Assembly (NCBI GenBank): GCA_910584945.1
Contig: CAJUDY010000063.1
Span: forward strand, 1-14,237
Reading direction: 5' to 3'
DNA length: 14,237 nt
DNA from: an uncultured Lachnospiraceae bacterium
Lineage (GTDB): Bacteria; Bacillota; Clostridia; Lachnospirales; Lachnospiraceae
The translations under genes and the position numbers were made by a program. Below, piece after piece: positions 1 through 6,079 of this stretch. A model generated the notes under the pieces. That model searched no databases and was not told the DNA's origin. It worked only from the letters and a program-made list of their open reading frames with translations. Within the stretch, counting starts at the first letter, position 1, and each line of letters starts with the position of its first letter.

Positions 1-294
1 GACCGGGAGCAGATGAAACTGCTGAAAGACAAAACCGATGCTCCTGCGCCGGAATATGGACCGTTCCCGGTCCGAAAGACGGTAAATATCTTTTCCGTCA
101 TAGGTCAGACAGCCGGAAGTCGGCTCATCCAATCCGGACAGCAGATGAAGCAGCGTACTTTTCCCGCTGCCCGACGGTCCCATAATTGAGAGAAACTCCC
201 CCGGCATGATCCGAAAGGAAACCCGGTCGAGGGCCGTCACCTGACTTTCCCCTCTTCCGTAAATCTTTGAAAGCTCTTTTGCTTCGATCTTCAT
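1..294 (-). CDS. ABC transporter ATP-binding protein, LolD/MacB/SalX type (partial, N-terminal 98 residues)
   Basis: This is the first 98 residues of an ABC ATPase; the rest lies beyond the window. The ATG at 294 opens MKIEAKELSKIYGRG. The Walker A motif GPSGSGKST is at about residues 39-47, followed by LLHLLSGLDEPTSG, typical of the lipoprotein/antimicrobial-peptide export group. The Q-loop (GFVFQQFHLLP) is near residues 87-97. Such ATPases pair with a FtsX/MacB-type permease to export or detoxify envelope-active compounds; the permease is presumably the next gene and is not visible. A two-component system lies immediately upstream on the same strand, a common arrangement for peptide-resistance transporters. 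The gene has its own promoter with the repeat also found before the response regulator. The start is unusual: an 11-bp hairpin holding the SD, then six U, then ATG. Confidence 0.93.
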   Translation of the reverse strand, partial: MKIEAKELSKIYGRGESQVTALDRVSFRIMPGEFLSIMGPSGSGKSTLLHLLSGLDEPTSGCLTYDGKDIYRLSDRERSIFRRRSIGFVFQQFHLLPV

Positions 295-333
295 AAAAAA
301 TACACTCTCCTATTACAATATAAGGAGAGTGTA
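295..333 (-). terminator. Hairpin plus U6 abutting the ABC ATPase start (terminator-like, SD in the stem)
   Basis: A perfect 11-bp inverted repeat (301-311 with 323-333, 11-nt loop) is followed on the minus strand by six T and then directly by the ATG at 294. The 3' arm contains AGGAG (311-307), the only SD for the ABC gene, 12 nt from the ATG. In RNA reading through from the kinase gene this would form an intrinsic-terminator-like hairpin and hide the SD. The 5' arm overlaps the proposed -10 of the ABC promoter, so transcripts from that promoter would lack most of it. The structure is seen directly; the regulatory role is inferred. Confidence 0.6.
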
Positions 334-359
334 ACGGAGAAATCTCAAGAAACGCTCAA
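328..359 (-). promoter_or_regulatory. Promoter and response-regulator operator for the ABC transporter gene
   Basis: Read on the minus strand there are two TTGAG boxes 11 bp apart (355-359 and 344-348), inside a longer match to the site upstream of the response regulator (TTGAG-NN-TTTCTTGAGATTTCT). The -10-like TACACT (328-333) starts exactly 20 bp after the first hexamer. Direct repeats at 10-11 bp spacing that overlap the -35 are the classic binding layout of OmpR-family activators. Confidence 0.65.
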
Positions 360-365
360 GGTTAT

Positions 366-1466
366 TTATTTTACCCGAAAAAATGCCGCCGCCTTTGCAC
401 CGCCTTCCGGCCGGTTCTCAAGGCGAAGTTCTCCGCCGTGTTTCAGGCAGAGCAGACCACTTGTGTAGAGCCCCATGCCGAAATGCTCCGGATTTTCTTC
501 CATTTTTCCGAAAGGCTTTGGCCCCCTCTTCACCAGTCCTTCGGGAAAACCCGGGCCGTCGTCTGCAACGGTAAGACACAGAAGATCCCCGGCCAGCGCA
601 AGGCGAATCTCCATTTTCTCACGGGCAAAACGAGCCCCATTTCCAATGAGATTTTCCGCCACGGTCAGGAAGATCCCATGGTCCATCCGGATGGTTCCAA
701 TATCCGGTATGGACAGCCGGATCTCAAGCTTTGGGACAAGCAGGCGCACGGTCTCTTCCAGTTCCTCCTGAAGTGTGGAACCGACGATCTCGCAGGGCCG
801 CACGTTCAGCTGCTCCAGTCTCTGAACGCTGCTCATGGCCTCCACATACTGTTCGATCCGCTGCACATAGCGGTCCATCCGCTCCAGAGTATGCTCGTCC
901 TCCCGTCCGCTTTTCATCAGCCGGATGCTTCCTTTCAGAACCGTAATGGGATTTCGCAGGTCGTGGGCGAAGGCCGCATTGAGCCTCTTTCGTTCCTCCG
1001 CCTGCTGCCACAGCTCCCGATTTGTTTTCAAAAGCTCCGCCCTCATCAACTCAAATGCGGCGCAGATCTGTCCCAGCTCATCCGTCGACGTCTCCGGTAT
1101 GGTAAAATCAAGGTCCTGGTTCCGGATGCGTTCGGTTCCCATCTTAAGAACGGCGATGGGGCGCTTTAGTTTCAGCTGATAAAACAAAATTCCGGCGACG
1201 CCCAACCCTCCGGCGGGAAACAGAATCACGGAAAACAGTTGGATGACATCCAGCAGCAGCAAGATCCGCCGCTGCTCCGGGTCAGGCTCGGGCAGTCTTT
1301 TAAATTCACCGCCAGATTCTATGGAAACGCCTCCATGAGGATATTGCTTCCCAATCCTGGTACAGAGCAAAATGGTCGCTGTCATCAATAGCAGCGCCGT
1401 CGTCAGACTCAGTGCGGACAACAGGAAAAAGCAGCGCTTCAATCCCATATTTCTCAGCTGTCCCAT
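366..1466 (-). CDS. Sensor histidine kinase (two TM segments, HAMP, HisKA, HATPase_c)
   Basis: Membrane sensor kinase of about 366 residues. From the ATG at 1466 it has TM1 (about residues 11-36), a short external loop of about 33 residues, TM2 (about 67-96), a HAMP-like linker ending near STDELGQI, an H-box FAHDLRNPITVLKG with the phospho-accepting His near residue 168, an N-box (ENLIGNGARFA), a G1 box (DDGPGFP) and a G2 box (GMGLYTSGLL). The small sensor loop is typical of kinases sensing the membrane or a partner transporter. It should phosphorylate the regulator encoded just upstream, whose 3' end it overlaps (stop at 1454), implying translational coupling. A GTG at 1478 and an ATG at 1448 are alternative starts; 1466 fits the upstream G-rich stretch best, but the SD is not textbook. 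An ABC ATPase follows after a short gap. Confidence 0.93.
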   Translation of the reverse strand: MGQLRNMGLKRCFFLLSALSLTTALLLMTATILLCTRIGKQYPHGGVSIESGGEFKRLPEPDPEQRRILLLLDVIQLFSVILFPAGGLGVAGILFYQLKLKRPIAVLKMGTERIRNQDLDFTIPETSTDELGQICAAFELMRAELLKTNRELWQQAEERKRLNAAFAHDLRNPITVLKGSIRLMKSGREDEHTLERMDRYVQRIEQYVEAMSSVQRLEQLNVRPCEIVGSTLQEELEETVRLLVPKLEIRLSIPDIGTIRMDHGIFLTVAENLIGNGARFAREKMEIRLALAGDLLCLTVADDGPGFPEGLVKRGPKPFGKMEENPEHFGMGLYTSGLLCLKHGGELRLENRPEGGAKAAAFFRVK

Positions 1467-2125
1467 CGATATCCGCACCCCCAGACCGTCTTGATATAGT
1501 TGGTAAATGTGCGGGTCGTAAGCTTTGCCCGGATCTTCCGGATATGCTCCATCACCACGTCGCTGCTGCCCTCTCCGTCGATCCCCCAGACGCTCTCATA
1601 GATATGTTCCCGGTCAAATACCTGCCCGGGATGCAGGGAGAGAAGCTCCAGAATGTCAAATTCCCGCCTGGAAAATGCCACCGGCTCTCCGTCCACCGTC
1701 ACCGTGCGGGCAGCGTAGTCAACGGCAAGCGTCCCAAAAAACTTTACCGCCGAAGGTTTCTGCCGTCTCTGTTCCCTTCGAAGATGCGCGGCCACTCTCG
1801 CTCCTAATTCCTCCAGATCGAAAGGCTTTACAATATAGTCGTCCCCGCCCGCCTGAAATCCCAGGATCTGGTCCGCGGATTCCACACGTGCGGTCAGAAA
1901 AAGGATCGGACAGCTCACATGGTCCCGAATGCTCCGGCAGACCAAGAGGCCGTCCATCCCCGGCATATTGATATCCAGCAGAATCAGATCCGGCTGTTCC
2001 TGCGCCATCCGGACCGCTTCTGGTCCATTACAGGCCGTCAGAATCTCATACTCTGCCGAAAAATAGCTTTTCATAATATCCACAATTCCCTGCTCATCGT
2101 CCACGATCAGTAATTTCTGCCTCAT
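1454..2125 (-). CDS. OmpR/PhoB-family response regulator
   Basis: DNA-binding response regulator of 223 residues. The receiver domain has the acidic pair D9/D10 (LIVDDEQG), phospho-acceptor D51 (LILLDINMPGMDG), T78 (LFLTAR) and K100 (VKPFD). The C-terminal winged helix runs from about residue 125 (FGTLAVDYAARTV) to the typical end VWGCGYRW. Phosphorylated by the downstream kinase, it should activate promoters with paired half-sites. The start is the ATG at 2125, preceded by AAGGGG. The frame stays open upstream to 2212, but that part covers the gene's own promoter and would add 29 residues before the conserved receiver start, so I reject it. Its promoter carries the same direct repeat as the ABC gene, suggesting autoregulation. 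Confidence 0.95.
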   Translation of the reverse strand: MRQKLLIVDDEQGIVDIMKSYFSAEYEILTACNGPEAVRMAQEQPDLILLDINMPGMDGLLVCRSIRDHVSCPILFLTARVESADQILGFQAGGDDYIVKPFDLEELGARVAAHLRREQRRQKPSAVKFFGTLAVDYAARTVTVDGEPVAFSRREFDILELLSLHPGQVFDREHIYESVWGIDGEGSSDVVMEHIRKIRAKLTTRTFTNYIKTVWGCGYRWDS

Positions 2126-2152
2126 TGATATCCCCTTCACAGAGTTTTTCTT

Positions 2153-2184
2153 ATCATACCACAGAAATCTCAAGAAATTCTCAA
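2153..2184 (-). promoter_or_regulatory. Promoter and probable autoregulatory operator of the response regulator
   Basis: On the minus strand, TTGAG boxes at 2180-2184 and 2169-2173 (11-bp period) precede an extended -10, TGGTATGAT (hexamer 2153-2158). The -10 lies exactly 20 bp after the first hexamer, as at the ABC promoter. Nineteen of 21 bases of the repeat block match the ABC site. A start near 2146 would give a leader of about 20 nt. Confidence 0.7.
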
Positions 2185-2189
2185 AAATT

Positions 2190-2406
2190 ATGGAAGATTC
2201 GGGTATTTTCAAAATCGATGAAATGCGGAAGAATCATATGAACAGAAAAATCTTGCAGGATCGGGGAGAGGCAGAACTGGCACAAGGTCGCCCCGGATGT
2301 ATTCGACGGAATGGGCGACGTGGCGGAGCAACTGCCGGACAGCGATACCCGCAGTAAAATACGAACCGCGGCGTATTTTTATCCTTCGCTGGAGGAAGCA
2401 CTGTAG
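2190..2406 (+). pseudogene. Possible frameshifted remnant of an unrecognised gene
   Basis: The 336 bases between the regulator start and the lipoprotein stop contain no intact gene. On the plus strand a frame from ATG 2190 reads MEDSGIFKIDEMRKN and continues to about 2278 (QDRGEAEL). A one-base shift then gives a natural-looking continuation (WHKVAPDVFDGMGDVAEQLP...AAYFYPSLEEAL) to a TAG at 2404. In frame beyond the stop it still looks protein-like (TAVSALGDRDTICAIQ). No SD precedes the ATG, which overlaps the divergent regulator promoter, so this is not expressed as written. I do not recognise the family. The alternative is chance open frames. Confidence 0.35.
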
Positions 2407-2461
2407 ACCGCTGTTTCCGCTCTGGGAGACCGGGATACCATATGCGCCATTCAACGTCCTT

Positions 2462-3070
2462 TTACTCCAGAATCACCTCCACGATCAGAATCTCCGTGGC
2501 ATGGAAGACGTCTCCTTCATAGCTTCCGTTCATCTCCGCCGTAAAGCCCTTCTTCAGGTCCGCGGCAGTACCTTCTTTTTCTTCATGGCCTGCGCCGCCG
2601 TCCCAGATCTTCTGTTTGACGAATTTCGTGTCTTCATCATAGGTCACCGTAATCTTGGAAGCTTCCTCCTCCATTCCAGAAGCGATGCTCGTCATGATCT
2701 CAGCGCCGTCATCTCCGGTCTCCATATAGATCTCCGTCACGCTAAACTGATTTTCCCCAATTTCCACGATATCACCGTACAGATCCTTGCCCTCGTTGAT
2801 ATAACGAAATGCGCTATCCTCTCCGCCCTCAGAAGCCTGCCCGTTTTCTCCGTCCTTTTCACCGGACACCGGTTCGTTCTCTCCGCCGTCTGCCCTGGAA
2901 GCCGGTCCGTTCCCGCCTTCCTCCTGCGCCGGGGCCTGCGTATCCTGAGCTTCCGCCCCCGCGGCATGGTCCTCTGTTTGCTCTGTAGTTTTTGCACAGG
3001 CGGTAAGTATCGCCATCGCAATCACCGCGGTCGCTGCTACAAGGATCATTTTTTTCATTACGCTTTGCAT
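2462..3070 (-). CDS. Small secreted lipoprotein of unknown function
   Basis: 202-residue predicted lipoprotein. From the ATG at 3070 (SD AGGAGGAG just upstream; an earlier in-frame start at 3091 lies before that SD) it has a short basic N-terminus (MQSVMKKM), a hydrophobic core and the lipobox LTAC, with the lipidated Cys near residue 25. An acidic, low-complexity linker rich in E, G, A and Q spans roughly residues 27-88. A compact C-terminal domain of about 110 residues follows (YGDIVEIGENQFSVTEIYME...ILIVEVILE), predicted mostly beta; I do not recognise it. It would be anchored outside the membrane. It lies upstream of the two-component system on the same strand, and its promoter has the same repeat geometry as the regulator and ABC promoters, so it may be part of the same envelope response. 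Confidence 0.82.
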   Translation of the reverse strand: MQSVMKKMILVAATAVIAMAILTACAKTTEQTEDHAAGAEAQDTQAPAQEEGGNGPASRADGGENEPVSGEKDGENGQASEGGEDSAFRYINEGKDLYGDIVEIGENQFSVTEIYMETGDDGAEIMTSIASGMEEEASKITVTYDEDTKFVKQKIWDGGAGHEEKEGTAADLKKGFTAEMNGSYEGDVFHATEILIVEVILE

Positions 3071-3134
3071 TTTTCTCCTCCTGTCATCCAAGTGTATTTC
3101 ATTCTGAACATCCCTGCTTCAACCGGTTTCCATC

Positions 3135-3168
3135 AGTGTAACAGATATTTCTCTAAATTTTCTCTAAA
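3135..3168 (-). promoter_or_regulatory. Lipoprotein gene promoter with an 11-bp direct repeat
   Basis: On the minus strand, two TTTAGAG boxes sit 11 bp apart (3162-3168 and 3151-3157), followed by a -10-like TACACT (3135-3140). Aligned by the TAGAG core, the first hexamer ends 20 bp before the -10, the geometry of the ABC and regulator promoters, and GTTACACT is identical to the ABC promoter. The core is TAGAG rather than TTGAG, so binding by the same regulator is likely but not certain. Confidence 0.5.
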
Positions 3169-3232
3169 CGAACATAACACATAACTGTCATGTTCTATGT
3201 ATTATAATGTCGAAAAAAGGAGGATACAATCT

Positions 3233-3493
3233 ATGATCGAATCAAGATGCGGAATTTTATGCAGCGAATGCGCTTATCAGGAACAGGTTGGCTGTAAGGG
3301 CTGCCTGAATATCGAAAAGCCTTTTTGGGGCGACGCCTGTCCGGTAAAGTCCTGCTGCGAGGCGAAAGGGCATGCACATTGCGGACAGTGTAAAGACTTC
3401 CCCTGTGGGCTGCTGAATCAATTTGCTTATGATGAAAAACAGGGCGATAACGGAAAACGAATCGAACAATGCAGATGTTGGATGGAAAGATAA
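3233..3493 (+). CDS. DUF3795 cysteine-rich small protein
   Basis: 86-residue cytoplasmic protein matching the DUF3795 pattern: MIESRCGILCSECAYQ at the N-terminus, CKGC at residues 21-24, CPVKSCC at 36-42, then HCGQCKDFPC at 49-58, and a conserved tail ending in IEQCRCWMER. The Cys spacing suggests metal or Fe-S binding; the family has no settled function that I know of. The start at 3233 is fixed by GGAGG (3219-3223) about 9 nt upstream; the frame extends to 3197 but without an SD. TATAAT at 3203-3208 is a plausible -10, without a convincing -35. The gene is divergent from the lipoprotein gene and converges on the retron. It appears monocistronic. Confidence 0.85.
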   Translation: MIESRCGILCSECAYQEQVGCKGCLNIEKPFWGDACPVKSCCEAKGHAHCGQCKDFPCGLLNQFAYDEKQGDNGKRIEQCRCWMER

Positions 3494-3524
3494 ATGCTGC
3501 TATGGCATCTAACTTGAGGCTTTA

Positions 3525-3560
3525 GAAAATAAAGAATGGCCGACCATTGGAAGGTCGGCC
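3525..3560 (-). terminator. Rho-independent terminator of the retron operon
   Basis: A perfect 8-bp GC-rich stem (GGCCGACC/GGTCGGCC, 3538-3545 with 3553-3560, 7-nt loop) lies about 34 nt after the reverse transcriptase stop. On the minus strand it is followed by ATTCTTTATTTTC, a U-rich tract. The plus-strand side has no U run, so it serves the minus-strand retron transcript rather than the DUF3795 gene. Confidence 0.75.
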
Positions 3561-3593
3561 GCGTAATCCTTCTTCGTTAATCATAACCCTCTC

Positions 3594-5300
3594 TTAATTT
3601 TTTTGATCAGAATAGGATGCCACGACAAAATTAAGCACGTTCAACAACGGCCGGAAACCGCTAAAATCTATCTTTTCATAATTAGAGGATATATATTGAG
3701 AAAATATTTCTTTTCCGTAGCATTTTTCGGTATCATATTTATCTTTCCTGCTGAATTCCTTTCCATTTATCCGATGTCCGAGTACCTCTTTTGAAAAAAG
3801 ACATTCAATCTCACATTCCTTGTCTCCATCAACCAACGGATTCGTCAACACATATACATTCCCCTTTTCCTGCAGCTTCAAATAAAGATTGCTCTGTAAT
3901 TCTTTCCTCTGTTCTTTTGTATATTTATACTCTGATAAAAATTTATACAAAGGGCGGCTGCTTTCCAGTTCATTATCAAAGAGCAATAATACCGGCTTAT
4001 GAGGATATCTCCCCGTTTTTGAAAAATATTTGAAATAATTGGGATATCTTTTCTTATCTCTGGCGTTTCCATCTATAAAATATTTATAAATATTCTGCAT
4101 GGTATCCGCTCCATCCAGACGAATTCCCAAAAAATACTGCAGTCTTTTTGTTCTTTTAAAAAAAGAAACCTTGAATTTGTATTGTCCGTCTGCTGTCTTT
4201 ATGATCAACTTCGGATACTCTTTATAAAGAGATTTTAATGCCGACTTCAGATATCGAACATCTGTTTTCCCTTCCGTGACAATCATCGGAATGCTGTTAC
4301 CATAAAAATATTTATAAAAGAGAAAGCGCCGGAATTCTCTTTCCCGTCCGGATAATGTACTGATTTCATGAATCTGATGATCAAGCCTATTATTGTACCA
4401 GTCCAACTGATTGATAAAAGAAAATCGTCCCTCCAGCTGTTCGACGGTACCTGATTGGCCATTTATGGTAAATTCCCCTTTGGTATACAAAGAATGGGCC
4501 ATAGCTTTTGTCGTTCTAAAATATTCCTGTGGAATATTAAGCTTTTTATTTACCACCAGACCTGTTACCGTCTGTCTGGAATCTTTATAGAACAAACAGG
4601 TTTTCTTTTCATTGATTTGAAACCCTGCGCGATGAATTTCTTTTTGAATATTCCGTAAAAATTGATCCTTTAATTCTAAAAAATTTTGATTGTTCGTGGA
4701 AAAAGTGAGATCATCGGCATATCTGGTATAATCCAACTTGTATTGTTTTGCTGCTTTCAGCAGACGATAATCCAGTATTTGACACATAAAATTTGTGATC
4801 ACCGGCGATGTGGGAGCTCCCTGAGGTAATTTGCCTTCAAAACAGGTTAATTGAGCAATAACCGTGGCAACCTCCAACGGTAATTGAAAATCTCTGTTCT
4901 TTTCAAAAAATCCCCGCACTCGCCCGAAATGAAAACTGTCAAAAAAATTTTCCAGATCCATATTCAATACATATCTTTTATTTCTGTGAATTTTTGCATT
5001 GGTAAGAATACTTTTTCCCTTCTCAAATCCATGAGAAAGATTCGGCTTTACCTTATGATCCTTCCAGATTTCCAACTGGTATTTCCATAATACATCTGCA
5101 AGCCGCTTCTGTATGAATTTCAAATCTCCCGCTGGAGCTTTAATCTCTCTTTCACCGCCGAATTTTTTCGGTATCTTAAAAGACTGATAATAACTCTCAC
5201 CCTTCTTGATGTACAACACATACGTCAATTTTTGTCTTGGAATCAGCAGAAAATCCGCCAGTTCATTTCTTGATGCAAGATCACAAAATTTTATCATCAT
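3594..5300 (-). CDS. Retron reverse transcriptase with fused C-terminal TOPRIM domain (Ec67/Eco2-like)
   Basis: 568-residue retron RT that makes msDNA from the adjacent msr-msd RNA and carries its own likely effector. RT landmarks, from the ATG at 5300: the retron X-region NAKIH (101-105), the first catalytic Asp block NMDLENFFDSF (113-123), LPQGAPTSP (158-166), the YADD active site (194-197), and the retron Y-region VTG (245-247). After the thumb a TOPRIM-like domain starts with IVTEGKTDVRYLKSAL (EGKTD 343-347) and continues to LLLFDNELESS (DNE at 442-444). Length and domain order match my recollection of E. coli retron Ec67 (586 aa, RT-TOPRIM, usually called type I-C). AGGAG (5307-5311) lies 6 nt before the ATG. 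The frame is open to 5444, but that stretch is the msr-msd RNA. The gene is AT-rich relative to its neighbours, suggesting transfer. Established retrons defend against phage by abortive infection; that role is inferred here. Confidence 0.95.
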   Translation of the reverse strand: MMIKFCDLASRNELADFLLIPRQKLTYVLYIKKGESYYQSFKIPKKFGGEREIKAPAGDLKFIQKRLADVLWKYQLEIWKDHKVKPNLSHGFEKGKSILTNAKIHRNKRYVLNMDLENFFDSFHFGRVRGFFEKNRDFQLPLEVATVIAQLTCFEGKLPQGAPTSPVITNFMCQILDYRLLKAAKQYKLDYTRYADDLTFSTNNQNFLELKDQFLRNIQKEIHRAGFQINEKKTCLFYKDSRQTVTGLVVNKKLNIPQEYFRTTKAMAHSLYTKGEFTINGQSGTVEQLEGRFSFINQLDWYNNRLDHQIHEISTLSGREREFRRFLFYKYFYGNSIPMIVTEGKTDVRYLKSALKSLYKEYPKLIIKTADGQYKFKVSFFKRTKRLQYFLGIRLDGADTMQNIYKYFIDGNARDKKRYPNYFKYFSKTGRYPHKPVLLLFDNELESSRPLYKFLSEYKYTKEQRKELQSNLYLKLQEKGNVYVLTNPLVDGDKECEIECLFSKEVLGHRINGKEFSRKDKYDTEKCYGKEIFSQYISSNYEKIDFSGFRPLLNVLNFVVASYSDQKN

Positions 5301-5318
5301 GTATACTCCTGAATAAAA

Positions 5319-5450
5319 AGGCGCATGACAACTCATTACGCTCAACGACGATTCCGAACACCGTAACATCGTATCAGATGGAGGAGCAAAACTCCCTTCC
5401 ATTTTCGTCAACACCCGCGATACGCGGGCACAAAATCTTGTCATGCGCCT
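5319..5450 (-). ncRNA. Retron msr-msd RNA
   Basis: Just upstream of the RT gene a perfect 13-bp inverted repeat, AGGCGCATGACAA (a1, 5450 to 5438) and its complement (a2, 5331 to 5319), brackets about 106 nt. That is the defining layout of a retron msr-msd. The base after a1 is G (5437) in the context AAGATTTTGTG, the predicted branching guanosine; as I recall Ec67 has a similar AGATTTGT there. The msr then has a hairpin CCCGCG-TAT-CGCGGG (5414-5428) and a second, bulged hairpin (5378-5402, ATGGA/TCCAT and GGAG/CTCC pairs). The rest (about 5332-5377) is the msd template, with possible stems ACGAT/ATCGT or TTACG/CGTAA. a2 ends 18 nt before the RT start codon. The exact RNA ends and msDNA length are not readable from sequence. 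Confidence 0.87.
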
Positions 5451-5483
5451 GTCTTAAGTATACACCGCGGTACTCTTTTGTTC

Positions 5484-5512
5484 AATATAAAAACAGTATT
5501 TCAACTTTTCAA
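5484..5512 (-). promoter_or_regulatory. Retron promoter
   Basis: On the minus strand, TTGAAA (5507-5512), a 17-bp spacer and TATATT (5484-5489) form a good sigma-A promoter. The expected start is near 5477, about 27 nt before a1. The -35 overlaps a tandem 8-bp repeat on the plus strand (TCAACTTT at 5501-5508 and 5509-5516), which could be an operator or simple slippage. Confidence 0.72.
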
Positions 5513-5531
5513 CTTTTGAAGGAGAAAAATT

Positions 5532-5619
5532 ATGTAGTCATACCAATTAGAAATCAAACAGATTGTGGATTATCCACATTGCCGGATATACCGGCAATTT
5601 ATCCAGAACTTAATGGCAG
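5532..5619 (+). pseudogene. N-terminal remnant of a helix-turn-helix protein common in Clostridia
   Basis: An SD (AAGGAG, 5519-5524) and ATG at 5532 are followed immediately by a TAG codon, then an open frame SYQLEIKQIVDYPHCRIYRQ and FIQNLMA. From memory this closely resembles the first 25-30 residues of a conserved Lachnospiraceae protein beginning M-Y-Q-L-E-I-K-Q-I-V-D-Y-P, which has a winged-helix region and is often found on integrative elements. After about residue 28 the resemblance stops and an unrelated sequence continues in the same frame. The nonsense codon and the truncation make it a dead fragment. The family recall was not checked by search. Confidence 0.5.
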
Positions 5620-5775
5620 GCCACAGTATTGAGCATCACGCTAAATGCATTGAACGGAACCACCGGATGCTGAAACTTTTGAATACCTCCATCGACCTGC
5701 TTCGTACCAAACACAAGAATGGGAAGAACTATTACTGGCTGCTGTATTACTCTTTCCCCACCTGCCAGCCCAAAA
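5620..5775 (+). pseudogene. Internal fragment of an unnamed conserved protein
   Basis: In the same frame as the preceding remnant, residues such as IEHHAKCIERNHRMLKLLN and RTKHKNGKNYYWLLYYSF read as real, mixed-charge protein sequence rather than noise. I associate the RTKH.NG..YYW.LYY pattern with small DUF proteins carried on Clostridia mobile elements, but cannot name the family. It has no start of its own and breaks near 5775, where the truncated transposase on the other strand begins. It is probably deletion debris joined to the upstream remnant. Confidence 0.35.
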
Positions 5776-6079
5776 AAGAAAACTTTCATATTCCTGCTAT
5801 GATGGTATACGCCTTCTGAGTTTCCATAAACAGGCGACAGATCTCTCCACGGAGAACCCGTCCGCAGGATCCAGAGGATACCATTGACCGTATCACGTAC
5901 ATTATCAAACGGGCGCCCTTTACGTCCAACCGGCAGATATGGATAAATCCGGTTCCACTGTTCATCTGTCAGATCGCCTCTCCGGGTGACTGGTAAATCC
6001 TGTCTCTGCATGGTATATCCTCCTCTGTTATAACCTTATGTATAGATTATAACAGATTTATGCATTATTCAACACGCTC
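5776..6079 (-). mobile_element. Truncated IS5-family (IS427-like) element, left part only
   Basis: The transposase starts at ATG 6011 with SD AGGAGG and reads RGDLTDEQWNRIYPYLPVGR, GRPFDNVRDTVNGILWILRT, GSPWRDLSPVYGNSEGVYHH, the N-terminal domain (DUF4096-like) of IS5-family DDE transposases. Recognisable homology ends near 5776; the frame runs on to 5610 without meaningful sequence, so the catalytic domain and the other IS end are gone. Upstream is a 10-bp inverted repeat (6024-6033 with 6047-6056), then the element's end, GAGCGTGTTGAAT read from 6079 inward, resembling IS427-group termini. The end falls inside the small TOPRIM-like gene next to it. The element cannot move by itself. Confidence 0.8.

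Noticed and set aside
438..1169. Long plus-strand ORF opposite the histidine kinase
   Set aside because: Antisense to an unmistakable kinase, with no SD and no recognisable motif.
2126..2212. N-terminal extension of the response regulator
   Set aside because: It covers the promoter and direct repeat and precedes the conserved receiver start MRQKLLIVDDE, which has its own SD.
2297..3184. Plus-strand ORF of about 295 codons opposite the lipoprotein gene
   Set aside because: Antisense shadow of a gene with SD and lipobox; low-plausibility composition rich in Cys, His, Phe and Arg.
3538..3560. Terminator for the plus-strand DUF3795 gene
   Set aside because: The stem is followed by GCGTAATCC on the plus strand, without a U run; only the minus strand has a U-rich tail.
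5301..5444. In-frame N-terminal extension of the reverse transcriptase (48 extra residues)
   Set aside because: It reads through the msr-msd RNA and the RBS; AGGAG stands correctly before ATG 5300, and retron RTs start at the conserved region there.
5564..5597. Two adjacent short palindromes (TGTGGAT/ATCCACA and TTGCCGG/CCGGCAA)
   Set aside because: They lie within sequence that encodes the conserved N-terminus of the HTH-protein remnant, so they are better explained as coding coincidence; no U-tract, and outside the retron transcript.
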